From NCBI GenBank assembly GCA_964575715.1, contig CAZNSG010000259.1, positions 1-6,427 of the forward strand: a stretch of 6,427 bases of DNA, read 5' to 3'. The DNA is from PNAI01 sp964575715 (GTDB lineage: Bacteria > Pseudomonadota > Alphaproteobacteria > Rhizobiales > Xanthobacteraceae). Every line of letters begins with the position of its first letter. Position 1 is the first letter of the stretch. The notes below the pieces were generated by a model, which did no database searches, was not told where the DNA came from, and saw only the letters and a list, made by a program, of their open reading frames with translations. Positions 5,124-6,427 of this stretch are shown here, piece by piece. The position numbers and the translations under genes are program-made.

Positions 5124-5320
5124 CCGTCACCCTGAGGTGTGAGGCGACGAAGTCGCCGAGCCACTGCAAGTCGGCCTCGGCCGACTTGCGCATTGAAAAT
5201 CCGATCTCGGGTAAACCCGAGATCGGTGGGCGACGACCCGGCTGTCGCCGCGCGGTTGGCTCGCCGGGGGCCGTGCATCCTTCGAGGCTCGCCCTGCGGG
5301 CTCGCACCTCTGGATGACGG
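5124..5320. repeat. Nested palindromic intergenic repeat (Hyphomicrobiales type), copy C
   Basis: The outer arms CCGTCACCCTGAGGTG (5124-5139) and CACCTCTGGATGACGG (5305-5320) are inverted repeats at 14 of 16 positions. Three inner hairpins follow one another: GGCGAC-GAA-GTCGCC (5143-5157), GCAAGTCGGC / GCCGACTTGC with loop CTCG (5166-5189), and a perfect 11-bp stem CCGATCTCGGG / CCCGAGATCGG with loop TAAA (5201-5226). CATCCTTCGAG (5276-5286) is the exact complement of CTCGAAGGATG at 1020-1030 in copy A. With the element at 4975-5094 it fills nearly all of the 381-base gene-free stretch 4974-5354; I see no gene there and no clear promoter. Confidence 0.8.
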
Positions 5321-5354
5321 GTCAAACATTAGTGCCGTTGGTATTACTCGCTGC

Positions 5355-6281
5355 TTACGATCCGGTCGGCGGGCCTTCGGCGGCGCGGATGCGGCGCAGG
5401 CCAAGCACCCGTTCGCGCCAGATCACGAACAGACCGGCGGCGGCGACGATGCTCGCGCCGATGAAGACGAAATGCGTCGGCACTTCGCCAAACAGCACAT
5501 AGCCGAGCAGCAGCGCCCAAATCATCGTGGTGTAGTCGAACGGCGCGATGAGCGACGCCGACGCGTAGCGATAGCTCTCGGTCAGCATGATATGGGCAAG
5601 CCCGCCGAGCACGCCGAGCGCGATCAATGCGGCGAATTGCGGACCGGTAGGCGTAAGCCAGCCGAACGGCAGCGTGGCAAGGCCTGCCAATGCGCAGACC
5701 AGCGAAAAATAAAACACGATGGACGAGGTGCTCTCGGTGTCGGCAAGCCGCCGCGTCTGGATGACGGAGCCGGCGCCGGTGAAAGCCGCCGCGATCGCGC
5801 AAGTCGCGCCGATCGCGGTCGCGCTGCTGCCGCTCGCCATCAGATGCGCTAGATCGAAATGCGGCCATAGCATCACGATGACGCCGAGGAAGCCGACACC
5901 GACCGCCGACCAGCGGTAGATGCGCACGCGCTCGCCCAAAAAGATCGCCGCGAATGCAACCGTAATCAGCGGCGCCGCGAACGAAATGGCGGTTGCATCC
6001 ACCAGCGGCAGCCGCGCCAGCGCCGCGAAATTGAGAAACATGCCGGCAACGCTGATCAGCCCGCGCCAAGCCTGGCCGAACGGCCGGCTGGTGCGCACGG
6101 CGGCGGCAAGCTCGCCCTGCCAGGCATAGATCAGCACCACCGGAATAATCGCGCACGCACTGCGATAGAACACCACCTGGCCGAGCGGAATGGCATCGTC
6201 CAGGGCACGCACCAGCGCCTGCATCACCGCGAACAGCAGGGCCGATGCAAGTTTTAGCAGAATGGCCTTGAGGAGATTCAT
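5355..6281 (-). CDS. DMT superfamily permease with two EamA domains
   Basis: A 308-residue inner-membrane protein with about ten hydrophobic segments, arranged as two EamA repeats (about residues 5-138 and 156-288), the normal plan of the drug/metabolite transporter superfamily (COG0697). The first repeat ends with the family signature LPLVDATAISFAAPLITVAF (91-110), FLGERVRIYRW (114-124); the second repeats it as ASLIAPFDYTTMIWALLLGY (242-261), LFGEVP (263-268). The layout resembles small-molecule exporters and uptake carriers such as the rickettsial S-adenosylmethionine carrier, but the substrate and direction cannot be read from sequence. The start at 6281 gives a complete first helix; no clear Shine-Dalgarno site precedes it. 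TATAGT at 6331-6326 (minus strand) would be a plausible -10 box, but I find no matching -35. It is a single gene here, with no visible partner. Confidence 0.9.
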   Translation of the reverse strand: MNLLKAILLKLASALLFAVMQALVRALDDAIPLGQVVFYRSACAIIPVVLIYAWQGELAAAVRTSRPFGQAWRGLISVAGMFLNFAALARLPLVDATAISFAAPLITVAFAAIFLGERVRIYRWSAVGVGFLGVIVMLWPHFDLAHLMASGSSATAIGATCAIAAAFTGAGSVIQTRRLADTESTSSIVFYFSLVCALAGLATLPFGWLTPTGPQFAALIALGVLGGLAHIMLTESYRYASASLIAPFDYTTMIWALLLGYVLFGEVPTHFVFIGASIVAAAGLFVIWRERVLGLRRIRAAEGPPTGS

Positions 6282-6380
6282 GCCCGGTATTTACAGGGCA
6301 TCGGCGGCGAAGGCGAATGGTTCAGACTATATTCGGCCGATAAGCGCCTTTTCCGCCCCGACCGATCCAGACCTCCGCTC

Positions 6381-6400
6381 ATTCCCGCGCAAGCGGGAAT
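6381..6400. repeat. REP-like hairpin with GCAA tetraloop
   Basis: ATTCCCGC (6381-6388), loop GCAA (6389-6392) and GCGGGAAT (6393-6400) form a perfect 8-bp stem. The surrounding CATTCCCGCGCAAGCGGGAA form followed by TCCAG is a very widespread short repeat of proteobacterial genomes. It lies about 100 bases upstream of the DMT permease gene, at the window edge, so a paired copy beyond the edge cannot be excluded. Confidence 0.7.
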
Positions 6401-6427
6401 CCAGAATTGCTCAATGCACCTGTTCGT

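Noticed and set aside
4975..5320. CRISPR array or phage attachment site in the palindrome-rich gap
   Set aside because: The palindromes differ from one another and are not evenly spaced direct repeats with unique spacers. There are no cas, integrase or tRNA genes nearby.
4868..5404. 178-codon minus-strand reading frame across the repeat region
   Set aside because: It is composed of palindromic repeat sequence plus antisense of the RAM gene; no protein family is recognisable.
5139..5852. 237-codon plus-strand reading frame
   Set aside because: It begins within repeat copy C and is otherwise the antisense shadow of the DMT permease. Its arginine/alanine-rich, low-complexity product is typical of shadows in GC-rich DNA.

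Overview
The window reads as chromosomal DNA of a GC-rich alphaproteobacterium, most likely from the Hyphomicrobiales (Bradyrhizobium / Rhodopseudomonas / Pseudolabrys-like). The grounds are the strong G/C third-position bias, the style of the encoded proteins, and nested palindromic intergenic repeats of the 'TCATCCTGAGGAG ... CTCGAAGGATG' type that litter genomes of that order. The lineage is inferred from these features, not from a marker gene.

Layout. (1) 45-896, + strand: a fumarylacetoacetate hydrolase (FAH) family enzyme, complete, with a strong Shine-Dalgarno sequence. (2) 897-1165: a gene-free gap between convergent genes, holding a nested palindromic repeat (936-1079) and weak terminator-like structures. 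(3) 4602-1166, - strand: the core of the window. A TPP riboswitch (4602-4513) leads a tightly packed thiamin-salvage operon thiM-thiE-thiD (junctions TGATG and ATGA), followed after 45 nt by a Tat-exported TRAP-type solute-binding protein with no membrane subunits nearby. (4) 4737-4973, + strand: a 78-residue stand-alone RAM (Lrp/AsnC C-terminal) domain protein, divergent from the thiamin operon. (5) 4974-5354: a 381-base gene-free stretch packed with palindromes, namely a small element with imperfect terminal inverted repeats (4975-5094) and a second copy of the 936-1079 repeat class (5124-5320). (6) 6281-5355, - strand: a ten-helix DMT/EamA permease. (7) 6282-6427: the upstream region of that gene with a short REP-like hairpin (6381-6400).

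How the genes work together. ThiM phosphorylates hydroxyethylthiazole, ThiD phosphorylates hydroxymethylpyrimidine (and its monophosphate), and ThiE joins the two products into thiamin phosphate. The operon therefore salvages both halves of thiamin, and no de novo genes (thiC, thiG, thiS, thiO) are present here. The riboswitch shuts it down when TPP is plentiful, probably by hiding the thiM ribosome-binding site. The solute-binding protein at the 3' end is the least expected part: it may be co-transcribed with the salvage genes and so under TPP control. The FAH enzyme, RAM protein and DMT permease show no evident functional tie to thiamin.

The window is mostly ordinary metabolism. I see no defence system, CRISPR array, rRNA or tRNA gene, or transposase. 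The points most worth checking are the riboswitch with an in-frame AUG inside its aptamer, the orphan solute-binding protein in the operon, and the repeat elements.
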